Of a stretch of 64,000 nt of DNA, positions 42,720-54,519 are shown in pieces (within the stretch, counting starts at the first letter, position 1; each line of letters begins with the position of its first letter). The notes beneath the pieces were generated by a model. The model had not been told where the DNA came from. It saw nothing but the letters and a program-made list of their open reading frames with translations, and searched no databases. The DNA comes from Leptodactylus fallax (lineage: Eukaryota > Chordata > Amphibia > Anura > Leptodactylidae). The stretch covers positions 1,364,001 to 1,428,000 of the forward strand of contig CAMRHE010000354.1 in the NCBI GenBank assembly GCA_947044405.1, given 5' to 3'. A program made the position numbers and the translations under genes.

Positions 42720-44026
42720 TCTTTTATCAAGGAGCTACCTTAACACAAGTATTCAATTTCCCTACAGCGCCTCTACAGGGAAAATGAAGTATTACACAGG
42801 AAGAGCTCCTAGATAAGGAAACTGTTTTTCACCTCCATGAATTGGTCACAGTGCACACCTTACTGAGCGTACTACGTGATTTCTCTCCCTCCAAGCCCCT
42901 CTCAACACTGTTATTCCCCACTATCCTCAGGGCACCCTACAATGCCAGGCACCGGCCTATGTGTGGGGGAATCTTGGCGGAGCAGAGGACATGACTCATA
43001 CACAACTTGTTTGCAGACCAGTTTCTCATATCTGCAGCAGAATTTTTTTTTCTGTCTTGGAACTTTTCTTTATTTTAGGATTTCTTTAGTTCACATCCAG
43101 TGTGGAGAAGGCTTGTTGTATCCGAAAAAGGCCAAGATTCACTCTGTATTCAGCTTTCTCTGTAAAGATTTTGCTGAGGTGGTTGGATTATGGCCAGTAG
43201 ACGTCACTGACACAAGGAGGAGGTGCACTATGATGTGCGAGTTGTACCAGAATCCGTGAGAAGGGAACTTATAAAGTAATTCCTGGGATCCAAGGGCCAC
43301 GGGGCCCCCTACTTACCTCGTGACATGTATAATACTAGTGTCTTCTTAAGTGGAAGGAGGGCCATTGGGCTCCTTCAGGCTCCAGGGCCTGGGTACGACA
43401 GCTACTTTTGTAGTTTATAGAACAATCACAAGTGTTATATAAAAGGCCCAGCATGGGATTGTCTGCTTTCCAAATGCCCTATTAAGGAAATCTTGAGTTA
43501 ATAGAGGGGTCTGTTTAAGCTAAAGAGAATGGCTCCAATGAGTGTCTTTAGTTCTGGAGGACTTGGCGTGTATGTACATTACACAGATAGCAAATTAATA
43601 TCAATGTAAATCGTGTAATGCTTCATCTCTCCTGTGGGGGTGCCTCAGAGAAATTCAACTTTTACTCCAGGTTATCCCTGATCACAGGAGGGCCCAGAAG
43701 CTGTGATCAGTTTATCATCAGGAAATCAGACAACCCTTATAGCAGTTCATCTTTGGTGTTCTTTGCGCCGTGCGCCATCCGTCAGGTCTTGTACTAGTCA
43801 TAAAACATTGTGTTAAAGTGTTCCTGTACCTTTTATTGCAATCTATAATAGAATTCAAAAATTCTATGAGCTTGAAGCTGAATGATGAGTATTCTGCTGT
43901 GCAGGTTCCATGACAACACTTCCTGTCAATATACTTATAGGGACAATGGGGGTAATTTATAAAGTCTGACATTTCCTACACCACTCTTTCTCAATACACC
44001 TACTAGTGCAAGATGCATTAGCATTA
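42720..44026. other. Gene B intron, no exon seen
   Basis: The open frame at 42876-43259 has no domain and no compatible splice sites. Nothing else is recognised. Confidence 0.4.
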
Positions 44027-44335
44027 TTAAAGGGGTTGTGCTTGTGATTTAAAAAAATTACATGTAGTCAGGAGAGGAGGGCTATAAAATAAAAATGGAT
44101 TTCTACTTACCTGCATCTTCCTCCCAAGTTCTGCACAGGGCCGACTTTCACCTCCACTTCTCTGCTTGTATACAGAGAGGCTGCAGTGATGATGTCACAC
44201 AGCAGCGGAGGTGATGGCCAGCCAGCCGCAGGAAAGGAGGGGGTGGATGCAGGTAAGTATAAATGCATTCTTATTTTATAGCCCTCCCCTCCTCACTGTA
44301 TATCATATTTTTTTAATTCTGAACAACCCCTTTAA
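44027..44335. mobile_element. MITE with ttaaaggggtt ends
   Basis: The ends ttaaaggggttgtgcttg and (inverse) ttaaaggggttgttcagaat flank a ~309-bp non-coding element. Inner inverted words ggagaggagggctataaaat and attttatagccctcccctcc extend the stem. Similar ttaaagggg ends are seen at 54295-54519. Confidence 0.7.
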
Positions 44336-45015
44336 GAAGTCTCCTAATAATTCAGTGTCCGGTGTGCCTGAATTGACATCTACACCAGTCACAAGCAGTT
44401 TTCTGATGAGAGTTATAGTAAATCTGGCAGGCCCGAGGCGTCCCCTCCCCAGTCTGCCTTGAATTCTGCCCACCTGTCGTAAAAAGATTCTCCACCCACT
44501 GTCGTAAAAAGATAAAGAACAAATTGGGCATCTTTGGTGCAAATCACGGCCATGTGCAAAAATCCTGCTGGTCCAACAAGAGCCTAAGATCCAAACTCAC
44601 TTTTAATGCAGAAACTTTCAACAGTTTGGCATTCAGAAGCCTGGATATAAAAGCTCTTGAAATCTTATTTTTGGAGATCAAAAGGGATTTTCCATTCTTG
44701 TAATATTGATGATGAATGCTTAGGATATGGGACCCCCACAGATCAGCTATCTGAAGAGACCACAGTATCCGGGTGGGCACTCTGGCCTCTTCACAGGATG
44801 GGACTGAGGTGCAAACAGGTCATCTGACGAATGAACATGGTATAACTGGCGTGTGAAGTGGAAGTGAACGCTCACCCAAGCAGCTGATCTGTGGGGGCCC
44901 CAGGTGTCAGACCCCCATCAGATATTAATGACCTATTCTGTTATTGATATTTCACTCCAGGAAAAACCCTTTAGCCCCTGGAAAATCTGCCAGTCTTGGA
45001 TCAAAATAGCCCCAA

Positions 45016-45185
45016 CAGGGGTGTAACATGAGGGGGTGCAGTCACACACAGGCCCTGGAATCTAAGGGAACCCATAAACTGTGTCTTTCCGATATGAAGA
45101 GACCCGTTTTATAGACAATACATTATAGTTGGGGGCATGGTACAGATTTTGCATCAGGACCCATGAGCTTCATGTTACGCCTCTG
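45016..45185. mobile_element. hAT-like MITE with 8-bp target duplication
   Basis: The ends CAGGGGTGTAACATGA and (inverse) CAGAGGCGTAACATGA form a good inverted pair. Flanks agccccaa and ggccccaa match at 7 of 8 bases. It is 170 bp and non-coding. Confidence 0.75.
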
Positions 45186-45496
45186 GGCCCCAAGGTTTTT
45201 TGAGGTTTTGTAGTATATTTTAAGACAATATGGACACTAAACTATAACATTACAGTATGTCTTATTGGGTGGAGACCAGACATACTGTAGGTACAATTTA
45301 GTCGCCGTGAACATGGGAGCAAGAACTAGACCTGGGCACCCCAAAGATTAGAAGTGCACCATCCTCTCTCCTATGTAGGTGGTTGGGTTATGATCTGAAG
45401 ATGTAGGATGCAGAGAACCAATGCGACCCTTGCAACCTCCTGTATTGCACTATAACACACATCAACTCTTCTACTATTCTTCTCTCTTTCTTCCAG

Positions 45497-45730
45497 CTGA
45501 ACCTGAGTTTACAGACTGTCCCGATAACCTGGTTTGGATAGAGGGCCAAGAAAACAGCTTCCACTGTAAGGCCAAAGGATACCCACCTCCCACCGTGTCC
45601 TGCGTGAAGGACAGCACTGTGTACAATGAGGGGGAAAAATTCACAACGCTCAAAAACATGTCCGGCGACTATAACTGTAGAGCTGTAAACTTTGATGTTG
45701 TGTCGAAGAAAGTAACGGTGTCTGTGCAAT
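45497..45730 (+). CDS. Gene B, ICAM-type Ig exon
   Basis: This exon is 234 bp in phase 1-1, with acceptor ctttcttccag and donor CAA T|gtaagt. It encodes an Ig domain beginning EPEFTDCPDNLVWIEGQE, with SFHCKAKGYPPPTVSC and the F-strand GDYNCRAVN; NMS is a sequon. It is the counterpart of gene A's exon at 1979: same length, same phase and most residues shared. That makes the two genes paralogues. The CP..LVW motif is typical of ICAM membrane-near domains. Confidence 0.85.
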
Positions 45731-46019
45731 GTAAGTATCTGCATGAAGGAAATGGGTTATGGGGCGAGGGGTGGCATCCAGATCTCTCAGCTTATAAACA
45801 CCCACAAAACCCACACATGCCTTCAACATCACAGACTTCCTTTCCTGTCACTCAATTCTTGGCAACGACCAAAACAATCAAGATTTCTTAGCAGACGTAG
45901 GCGTGATACCTTTGGTCATACATTTGGTCTTTAGAAGGTCTTAAAATTAGATAAATCCAACCTCAGATGAACAACACACAACAGATTCTAGCTTTGTCTA
46001 TTCCTGCCTGACACCGCCC

Positions 46020-46165
46020 TTCTGACAATACAGAGCCAAAACTAACAGCACTGATGGCTCGGGAATGGTGGGGGCTAGAGAAAAAATTCCAACTATTCCA
46101 GAATCAGTGGAGCAGTGCCTATTAGATCTGGAGTTGGTGAAGGTGTGAAAGGTCCTCTTTAATTT
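46020..46165. repeat. Dispersed ~140-bp repeat, fourth copy
   Basis: The words ccaaaactaacagcactg, gctcgggaatggtggggg, agaatcagtggagcag and gaaaggtcctctttaa match the copies at 7855, 17795 and 27440. Confidence 0.65.
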
Positions 46166-46243
46166 CATCTGTCCAAAGGACATTGCCTTGTGGTGTATTA
46201 AGATGAAACTTTGCAAACTTAAGCCGTGCTGCCATGTTCTTTT

Positions 46244-47522
46244 AAGGCAGGGTTCATACTACCGTTGGAGTCCGTTATGAAGGTGTCCGTTAAAAAAAAA
46301 TAAACGGATACCTATCATAACGGACCCTAACTGATGAGCATCAGGTAGTGTCTGTTTTTTAATGTCACATAGCGCTAGAAAGCCGACAGCGCGCTGAATT
46401 CAGCGCACTGCCGGCTTTCCCGGTATGTGCCCCGGGGCTGGAGATATCGGCCATAGCGCTGTACTGAGGGGGCGTTCCTCACAGCTCAGCGTCATCGCCG
46501 GGCAGTAAGGAACGCCCCCTCTGACAGTACAGGGCTATAGACCAGTACAGAGAGAGGGGGCGTTCCTTACAGCCCAGTGATGACGCTCAGCTGTGAGGAA
46601 CGCCCCCTCATACAGCGCTATGAACGAACAGTGAACGAACAGAAGTGTCAGGGAGGGCGTTCCTCTGACAGTACCCGGTTATAGACTAGAACAGAGAGAG
46701 GGGGCGTTCCTTACAGCCCAGCGATGACGCTCAGCTGTGAGGAACGCCCCCTCATACAGCGCTATGAACGAACAGTGAACGAACAGAAGTGTCAGGGAGG
46801 GCGTTCCTCTGACAGTACCCGGTTATAGACGAGAACAGAGAGAGGGGGCGTTCCTTACAGCCCAGCGATGACGCTCAAGCTGTGAGGAACGCCCCCTCAG
46901 TACAAGTCTCTGAACAAAGAGAAGTGTCGGGGAGGGAGTTCCACGCAGCGCCCTTCTAACAGTAAAACATTACACCGCCGATATCTCCAGCCCCGGGGCA
47001 CATACCGGGAAAGCCGGCAGTGCGCTGAATTCAGCGCGCTGTCGGCTTTCTAGCGGTATGTAAAATCGCATGTGCCTGAGGACACGAAATGTCCTCTTTA
47101 ACACTGTTAGTTTTTTTTTTTTTTTTTTGTTTCTCCTTTCTGAGCATGCGCAGGGAAAGTAAACGGACATAAAATAACGGACAGTAACTGATGGCTATCA
47201 GTTACTGTCCGCTATAAGTCCGTTACCCATAGACTTCAATGTTAAAAAAATAACGGACACTTGCTGTCCGTCAGGAATCCGTTTTTTTCAAACGGACAAA
47301 AAGTCCTGCATGTAGGATTTTTTGTCCGTGAAAAAATAACGCACTTCTGACGGATTTGGTGTAAACGGACACAAACGGACACAATATAAAAACCCATTGA
47401 AATGAATGGAAATTTTAACGGATTTCTGATGGTTCAACTAGTGTCCGTTATTAAAATCTTGTAACGGACAATAGCAACGGACACTACTGACGGACACCAA
47501 CGGTAGTGTGAACACTCCCTTA
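46244..47522. mobile_element. Large GC-rich fold-back element
   Basis: Outer ends aaggcagggttcatactacc and (inverse) aagggagtgttcacactacc are followed by inverted tccgtt words. An inner palindromic pair (cgctagaaagccgacagcgc ... ccccggggctggagatatcg at 46371-46450 and its inverse at 46977-47055) adds a second stem. The centre holds about three direct repeats of 144 bp (for example tgaacgaacagtgaacgaac at 46621 and 46765) rich in gggggcgttcc / ggaacgcccc pairs. It is non-coding. High CpG content should not be read as a promoter island. Confidence 0.8.
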
Positions 47523-47699
47523 GAAAGAAGAAGCTTTCTCCTGACAACCCTTCCATACAAGCCATAATTTAACATGTTGAGGCCTGTAGAGTCTTCAATG
47601 TTGTTCTTGGGTCTTTTGCAATTTCTCTGAGCACTGCATAGTCTGACCTTTTGGTGGATGCGTCTACTCCTCAAAACATTGTCAACTGTTTTAACCCCT

Positions 47700-48750
47700 T
47701 CCCATCAGTGACATTTTGGATTTTCCTCTTTGACTCCCCGCCCTCAAAACCCTATAAACCCTATTTTTCCATTCGCAGAGCCATATGAGATCTTAATGTT
47801 TGCGGGATAAATTGTATTTCATAATTGTACCATTTATTATTCTGTACAATGTACTGGGAAGCTGGAAAAAAAATCAGAATGGGGTGGAATTGGAAAAAAA
47901 AAGTGCATTTCTGCGACTTTCTTATGGGCTTCCTTTTTACGGTGTTCACTCTGCAGCCAAAATGACATGTCACCTGTATTCTATGTTTCGGTACGATTCC
48001 GGGGATACCAAATTTATATAGTTTTATTTACATTTTAACCCCTTAACAAAAATCTAAAAGTCACCATTTTCTTAGACCTGTAACTCATACTTGTGTCCGG
48101 GTATGGGGATATATATGTTTATGTGAAGGTGTAGCTATACCATTTTGGGGAATTTCTATTGCTTTGATCACTTTTTATTCATATTTGTATCAGCGGTGAA
48201 AAAATGGCATTTTGGCACTTTTGATTTTTTTTTCTTGCTACTTATAAAATATTTTTATAAGTTTGTAGACCGGGTGTTGTCGGACACAGGGATACCTAAT
48301 GTGTATGTGTTTCATAGTAATTTTTAACTTTTATATGTGTTCTAGGGAAAGGAGGTGATTTGAACTTTTATTTTTTTTTCTTGCATTTATTAGACCCCCT
48401 AGGGGTCTTGAACCACAGGGGGTCTGATCACTATTGTAATGCATTATAATACTAATGCATTTATATATATATATATATATCGGCATTTGTATGACAGGCT
48501 GCATAAAGCAGCCTGCCATACAGATGTATAGCAGACAAGCCTGGGAGCTTTCAATAGGCTCCCGGCTGTCATGGCAATGGGATCTTGCTCTGGAGGCCGG
48601 TGATCCCTGGCAAAATGGCACCTTGGTCAGCTTTTGATATTTGGTATAATACAGCAGAGACCTGACGGCTATGAGGGCTGCTCAGCTCCCAAGTGGTCGC
48701 CATATTTAAATAAATTGAAGTACTATTGCAGTGGATGTCGGAAAAGGGTT
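47700..48750. repeat. Dispersed ~1-kb repeat, second long copy
   Basis: It aligns with 8760-9830 in the same orientation (tgtacaatgtactgggaa, gatacctaatgtgtatgtg, gggaaaggaggtgattt, ggggtctgatcactattg, cataaagcagcctgccat). It includes a short AT microsatellite near 48463. It is intronic in gene B. Confidence 0.7.
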
Positions 48751-49586
48751 AATGTTTTGCACCTGTGAATACTGTTTCTGACTGTAGAATGATGGACTTT
48801 GGAAATGGCCTTACAATCCTTCCCAGATTGATGATCCGCAGCAATCACTTCTCTGCTCATTGTGACAACATACGCTCCAGCCCAGCAAACTGCTAAAACT
48901 TCTGCTTCTATAGAGGTGGTCGCACTTGCTGATGGTCAATTCATCAAGCGAATTTAATTCGCAGTACTTGGCTGCTACTTACCCTCTTAATTCCTATGGA
49001 AGCAGTAAGGGTGTGCTTAATTTTTTTTACACTTTTTTTTGCATTTTGGCTTTGTTTTTGTTAGATAAATAATGAAATGGTGTAATGTGTTGTGTATTGT
49101 TGTTCATCTGAGGTTGTAATTACCTAGTTTTAAGACCTTCCAAGGACCAGATGGGTTTTATTATATCCTAATATGTAAAAGCATAAAATTCTAAGAGGGA
49201 GTACTTTGTTTTTCTTAAGGCTCTATGAATGTAAATTTAACTTTCGACCACGTGTGGCAATGGATCTACTGTACTACATAGCAAAACAACTGCTAAGATG
49301 CTGCTTCCTTGAATCTGCAGCTGCCTCTCCCTCCTCCTCGCTCTTGTCCTCCTATTTTAAGTTTTACACTAGATGGACTTTTGATCACTGAGTAGGTTTG
49401 TCAATATTTATAGACATTTGTCGCTGAGTTTTCCCAAGAAAATGTGACCCATGCAGGTGCATTCTGGCAGACAATCCTGCTGTCCCCAAAAATCTTTCTG
49501 TCCCACCTCTACAAGGACTATTTGATGGGGGTCCTCCCATTTTTCGGCTGAACTTTAACACCGTCTATTGTATTTCCTACCTGCAG
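48751..49586. other. Gene B intron, no exon seen
   Basis: This is AT-rich sequence with no supported feature up to the acceptor at 49586. Confidence 0.4.
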
Positions 49587-49859
49587 ATGAACCTGTAATA
49601 TCCCCCATCATAGTCCAACCAGCAGCCTCAGTAATGGAAGGGGAAAATTTGACTTTGATTTGTGAAGCGGATGCTGTACCCCCTCCATCCTACAGCTGGC
49701 ACACCCCCACAAACCACATTGATTACGATCACGACAATCGGACCATACAAATTAAGGATGTGACGAGAGCACATGACGGATTTTACATCTGCATTGCACA
49801 AAACAAACATGGAGTCCAGATGCTAAAACAGAAAATTTCTGTAAATGAACCAGAGATCG
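49587..49859 (+). CDS. Gene B, I-set-like Ig exon
   Basis: This exon is 273 bp in phase 1-1, with acceptor tacctgcag and donor ATC G|gtaagt. It encodes an Ig domain with LTLICEADAVP, core W in YSWHTPT, the D-strand DNRTIQIKDV and the F-strand GFYICIAQNKHG. Sequons NLT and NRT are present. It corresponds to one of the three tandem Ig exons of gene A. Gene B has only one, which supports expansion in gene A or loss in gene B. Confidence 0.85.
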
Positions 49860-50429
49860 GTAAGTGTTCATAGAAGAGATGTCCTACCATGTCAGTCAAA
49901 TGTCCTGTTATCAGTAGTGGATGCAATGAAGTGTGTTATATCCAGTTTTCTAAAGAGGTGCTTATCTTCTATTGTGATACTCATACTGGAGTTATCTTCT
50001 ATTGTAATGCTACCTGTCTTGTCTGTGATGTAAATGAGGTGCTAAGAAAGAAAGCTACCGAATTGGCAATTGTCAGTCTATTATTAGGCTTAGTGGCCAG
50101 AGTGAAAATTGTAGTATATAGTAATTTTTTTAAAATACAGATAGTGATAGGAAAATTAATTGACAGTTTTGCTTGCTGTGCAACAGACAGTCCCTTCATG
50201 TTAGTGTTAGACTAGTTTCAAGTTTATGGCACTATGGTAGCAGGAAGCATGAGAAGACTACAGTAGCAGCAGTAGATGCAAACAAAGAGGATGGGGGAAT
50301 GCAGAATAATATATCTGTGTACTGAGAGGGAGGCTTGGGGAAAGTACTGTATACTACTAGTGATTCTACACTGGATAATCTAATGTAATGTATTGTAATG
50401 CAAAATCTAAAGTCAATTTTATGTTTCAG

Positions 50430-50545
50430 TTCCGGAAATTGATGTTGGCAAATTATCCGGCAACAATGGCGTTGAGAAGATAGGACCAGCGTACTGTGGG
50501 CTCTTAGCGGTGCTGATATATTCAAGTTTCTATTATTTGTTTTAA
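50430..50545 (+). CDS. Gene B tail exon, probable GPI-anchor signal
   Basis: It enters after acceptor tatgtttcag in the phase needed by the exon ending 49859. It encodes VPEIDVGKLSGNNGVEKIG followed by a hydrophobic end (YCGLLAVLIYSSFYYLF) and a TAA. The small-residue stretch SGNNG before a hydrophobic C-terminus with no cytoplasmic tail is the pattern of a GPI-attachment signal. A minimal transmembrane segment is the alternative. Its sequence is unlike the gene A tail, although the design is the same. Confidence 0.75.
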
Positions 50546-50603
50546 TCCCTTGGTTGATGTAAAGCAATGTGCACTATGAGATTTTCTACATAAACAAAAT
50601 GGA

Positions 50604-50609
50604 ATTAAA
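50604..50609 (+). terminator. Candidate polyadenylation signal of gene B
   Basis: ATTAAA lies 59 bp after the stop codon and is followed by a T/TG-rich stretch (aagttgtttttttttttg). Confidence 0.5.
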
Positions 50610-51948
50610 CATTTCTTTAAAATATTTTTCAAGTTGTTTTTTTTTTTGTGTATGGAAAGAGTAGCATTACTAGAATGGATCACTTAAAACATTTTTAGTA
50701 AACCAAATTCTGTTTAAATCAGAAATTTAAAGAGGGTTCCTTGAAATTAGAAAAAAAAATTAGCTGTTTTTTAATTTTTTATTATGAAACAGCCTGTGTA
50801 CATGGGTGGTGCTGTGTCCGGTACTGCAGCTGATCTGATAATGGGCTGAGCTGCAATAGCAGAAAACACACACATGACTGGAGTGGCGCCATTTCTGAAA
50901 TAAAATAGGCCATCAAGTTTTTCTATTAGTAAAGATGAAGACGACAGATTTATAACAATATAAATTAACTTTATTAATAGAATTAATTGACATGAAACAT
51001 TTAATTTGTTTTTTTTATGTTTTCATGTTATTTTTCCTCTTCTTTTTTTACTAAACATATTTAGAATAGCAGCGAGAGAACACAAATCATGTCTGACGAT
51101 TATTGGGAATCTTCACCTTCCTAAGACAGAAAGAGAAAGCAGATTTTACCATGGCTGAGTATAGTAGTGTGTATAAAAAACTACTGAGCATGGGCGAGAC
51201 CATTACAGACGAGGTTGTGAAGTCAGAGTCGTGGAGTTGAAGTCAGTTTTGGGTGAAGTCTGAGTCAGTAGAATGGAATGACCATTGATCAGCTGCAATC
51301 TGTGAAGGAACCTATTCGCATCTCCCAACAGCACCACCGCAGGACAAACAGAGAATTGCATAGTTTCCTTTAAAATTAGATTGTCTAATACATGAACATG
51401 TTGGGTCCTCCAGAGACAGAGACGCTTTTTGAAGCCGTTCTCTTCTCTATCTCACAGATGAGGATCCTGAGCATTCCCTTATAGGGTATTTCATAATGGG
51501 TTTTGGTAGTGCCTTCTTCCTATTCATGTAGGATTTGAGTGATGTATATAGGAGTCCCTGTAATAAAATGGGACCACCAAAGCAAGAGGTACTCTTGGCA
51601 GAGGGGAGACTCAAATGCATAAATTGACTTTATTACCTCCATGATTCCTAGCAGGGCATAGGAAGAGGAGATGCCTGATGTGGACAACCCATTTGAGGTC
51701 GGAAACATAAGACGGCTACTATTTCTAGGTGGCCCAGTCCTGACCTAAACACCATTATGAATACCGCTTCAATTGGTGACTACAAGTATTGCTATATAAT
51801 AGACTGCCTTGTCACTCTGCACAGACTTGTTTTAAGTTTCTGCAATCAGGTAAATGTCTAATAAAGTCATAAAAAGCATCAAAACTTATTTTACATGTGT
51901 TTCTATTACACATTGCCCAGGATATCCCATGGTTTCTATTACCCGGTT
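50610..51948. other. Intergenic between convergent gene B and zglp1
   Basis: About 1.3 kb separates the two 3' ends. A minus-strand AATAAA (forward tttatt, 51629) about 315 bp past the zglp1 stop is a possible polyadenylation signal. No other gene is seen. Confidence 0.4.
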
Positions 51949-52060
51949 TCATTGTGGAGCTCTGTACATGCCACCACATGCGCAGTATTCGGAGCAAGAT
52001 TTCCCATCTTTTTTGGGGATATTCCAGCATCGGCCACATCTCCTACCGTATTTCTTGTAC
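51949..52060 (-). CDS. zglp1: zglp1 last exon
   Basis: The exon enters on the minus strand after acceptor caccactatttag, completing an Arg codon begun in the exon at 57714. It encodes YKKYGRRCGRCWNIPKKDG followed by a Cys-rich end (SCSEYCACGGMYRAPQ) and a TGA. The YKKYG...C..CW...K segment directly after the GATA finger is the arrangement of ZGLP1 (GATA-like protein 1), a gonadal transcription regulator. The terminal cysteines may form a second small zinc site. The exon closes the gene about 1.4 kb from the 3' end of gene B. Confidence 0.85.
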
Positions 52061-54294
52061 CTAAATAGTGGTGAATAAAAGCATAGCATTACAGGACAAT
52101 GTAGTAGAGAAGATATAGTGACTGGTAATATGGTGTAATAAGGAACTCGGTGATTATATAGGAACTCGGCTCTTATAGCGGGTGTATAAAAAGCAAAGTT
52201 AACTAATTTTAGGATAGAAAGGGCAACTCCATACTTCTGGTGCAATGGGTAAGGGGTTGGGCACACTTCCAGAATAAGATAGCGGAAATAAATGAGTAAA
52301 TGTAATGTATTTTAATAATCATTGGTAGATGACAATACCATAAATCAGCATATGCGGGGGGGGGGGGGGGTTGTTAAAAATACCAGAGAAAAGCGATGCC
52401 TGAACCCAGTCCTGAACCAGGATAGAGCAGGAAGCCATAGGTTTCCTGCTCATCCACTCAGACTTGTAGGCTACAATCTGCCTTAGGCCGCCAGCCTACA
52501 ACCTGCCTGGTATTGAGCACTATTAGTTCATTACTCACCTCTCCATTTAACAGTCCCGCCCTTATCCGATACTTCGCTCCAGAATTTGACACCACGTCAC
52601 AGTGCAGTGTCCAGAGCAGAGAAACAGCAAGGCCGGAGAGGAGAGCGGTGAGTAATGAACTGATACTCACCACTCCCTACCAGGAGTGAGGGGGCATTGA
52701 AGCATGTGGGGGCATTGAAGGAGGGCAGTAAACACTGGGGGCACTGAGGAAGGACCATTAAACGGTGTAAGGGCACGGAGGGTAGCATTATGCTGTGTAG
52801 GATATTAAGGATGAATATTAATATAAGGGAAGACTGTAGGTGGCCAGCAGCACTGTGGGAGGCTCAAAGGGGATGTTGCTTGGTAGTAAAGGGGGCATGG
52901 CCTGAAAAATTTCATGACATGTTTTGAGTTCCAACTCTCTTTCCCCCATGGAACTTGTTCTAAAAAAACTATGCACTACTCCTAATATCTACATAATAAT
53001 GCATATAGCACAAACAACAATAAAACAAGCCTATAAACCATCCAAAATACAGCACCGGTTAAACAATCAAGCCAGTCATGGTCCAGGAAACTGCAGCCAA
53101 CAGTTTGCTGTGGAGCCCCATTCTAACTTAGAGTGTCATACCCCATCAGAAAAGTTCCATTCAGTTACCCAACAATGGTCTCAATATGTGAAGCAGGATA
53201 CAAACAAGCTAGTAACAGGATACAAACCGGTTCGTCAACACACACGAGATCCCAGCCTAAATAAATATATAGATTGGCTCTTCCAAATGTATCTAAACCA
53301 AGTACCCCTACTTATATAATTGACATCAAAGTGACCTTAAAGGTATGATTATAAGCTGCACAGTTGGCCATACATTGGATGATGGTATGATCTCATTGTG
53401 CTGTGACTTCCTGCTATGATAGAGGCAGATAGAGCTGCTTCATTCACATGCACATGAGGTTGGGGTCAAAACCTTGTAAAGCTAAATACTGGGATATTCC
53501 TAATGAACATCCACTAATAGACACTCACCAATCCTAACAATGTGAGGTCCACTACATGCCCCCTGATGTCAGGTAATGTGTTTATAACCTGCCTCTTCTT
53601 GGAGCGGCAATAACATCTGTACACTTTCCCAGGCAGACAATCAAGTGTACTTATGTATTTTTATTTAGGATATTATTCCGTCAAGGCAAGACGAGTAAAA
53701 AATGAGAAATCCTACAACGGCTCCTGACAACCAGAAACACATACAGCAGTTACTATAAACAATCTTTTACAGAAGAAACCAGACTTCAGTACAAAGCACC
53801 TTGGCAGGAGGAGCGGTTTAATCTGCGACTATGCCAAGAATTTCATGGAAACTAAAAGAGCAACTTACAAGAGACTTTGCTGCATCACGGAAAAGCTGGA
53901 TAATGTACTGTAATGAAACAACAACTCCCAGCATGCCCTGCCCTGGCAGCCTGAAAAAGTTGCAGGTTGGAGCCCACTAGTTTAGACTTCTCTTCTGGTG
54001 ACAAAGTTTCAGATTTCCATGCAGGTACTGCAATATAAACAGCATGTGTGAATCCAGCCCAAAAAAACCTACCACCTCCTTAGGGTAGGGCAACAAGGGA
54101 CAGATTGCACAAGGCTGCTATGCTGACAAAAAGGCGAGGCAATAGCGACTGCTGCTTTTAATTTGATCCTCAAGGGGTCCCATGATTTTGCCAGAAAACT
54201 GCTGTTTCACTCACAAAGCTGCAAGAATGAGGATTACATGTGGATTTTCCACACGGATTTCAAGGCAGAAAATCTGCACTATAATCAATTAGCA
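52061..54294. other. zglp1 intron, 3' part
   Basis: A run of 15 G (52356-52370) and short repeats are present. The plus-strand frame at 52924-53319 has no recognisable domain and no matching splice sites. Confidence 0.4.
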
Positions 54295-54519
54295 TTAAAG
54301 GGGTGTCCGGGACTATGATATTGATATATCATATATCAATATTGATACATTGCTGTGGCCTCTTCACTACTTACCAAGCACAGCTCCATACATTGTATAG
54401 TGGCTGTGCTTGGTATTGCAGCTTGGCCCCATTCATTTAAATAGGACTGAGCTGCAGAATGGCCATGTGACAAATTATTGTAAGGTCATTGGCCTGAAAG
54501 AACAGGACAACCCCTTTAA
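54295..54519. mobile_element. Small MITE with ttaaagggg ends
   Basis: The ends ttaaaggggtgtccggga and (inverse) ttaaaggggttgtcctgtt flank 225 bp of non-coding DNA, with internal catatatcaatattgata palindrome-like words. Confidence 0.6.

Noticed and set aside
46370..47060. Possible CpG island promoter
   Set aside because: The CpG density comes from the inverted and tandem repeats of a fold-back element; no gene start is nearby.
52924..53319. 131-codon forward frame in a zglp1 intron
   Set aside because: It has no recognisable domain, no suitable splice sites and no repeat-derived homology that I recognise; it is probably chance.
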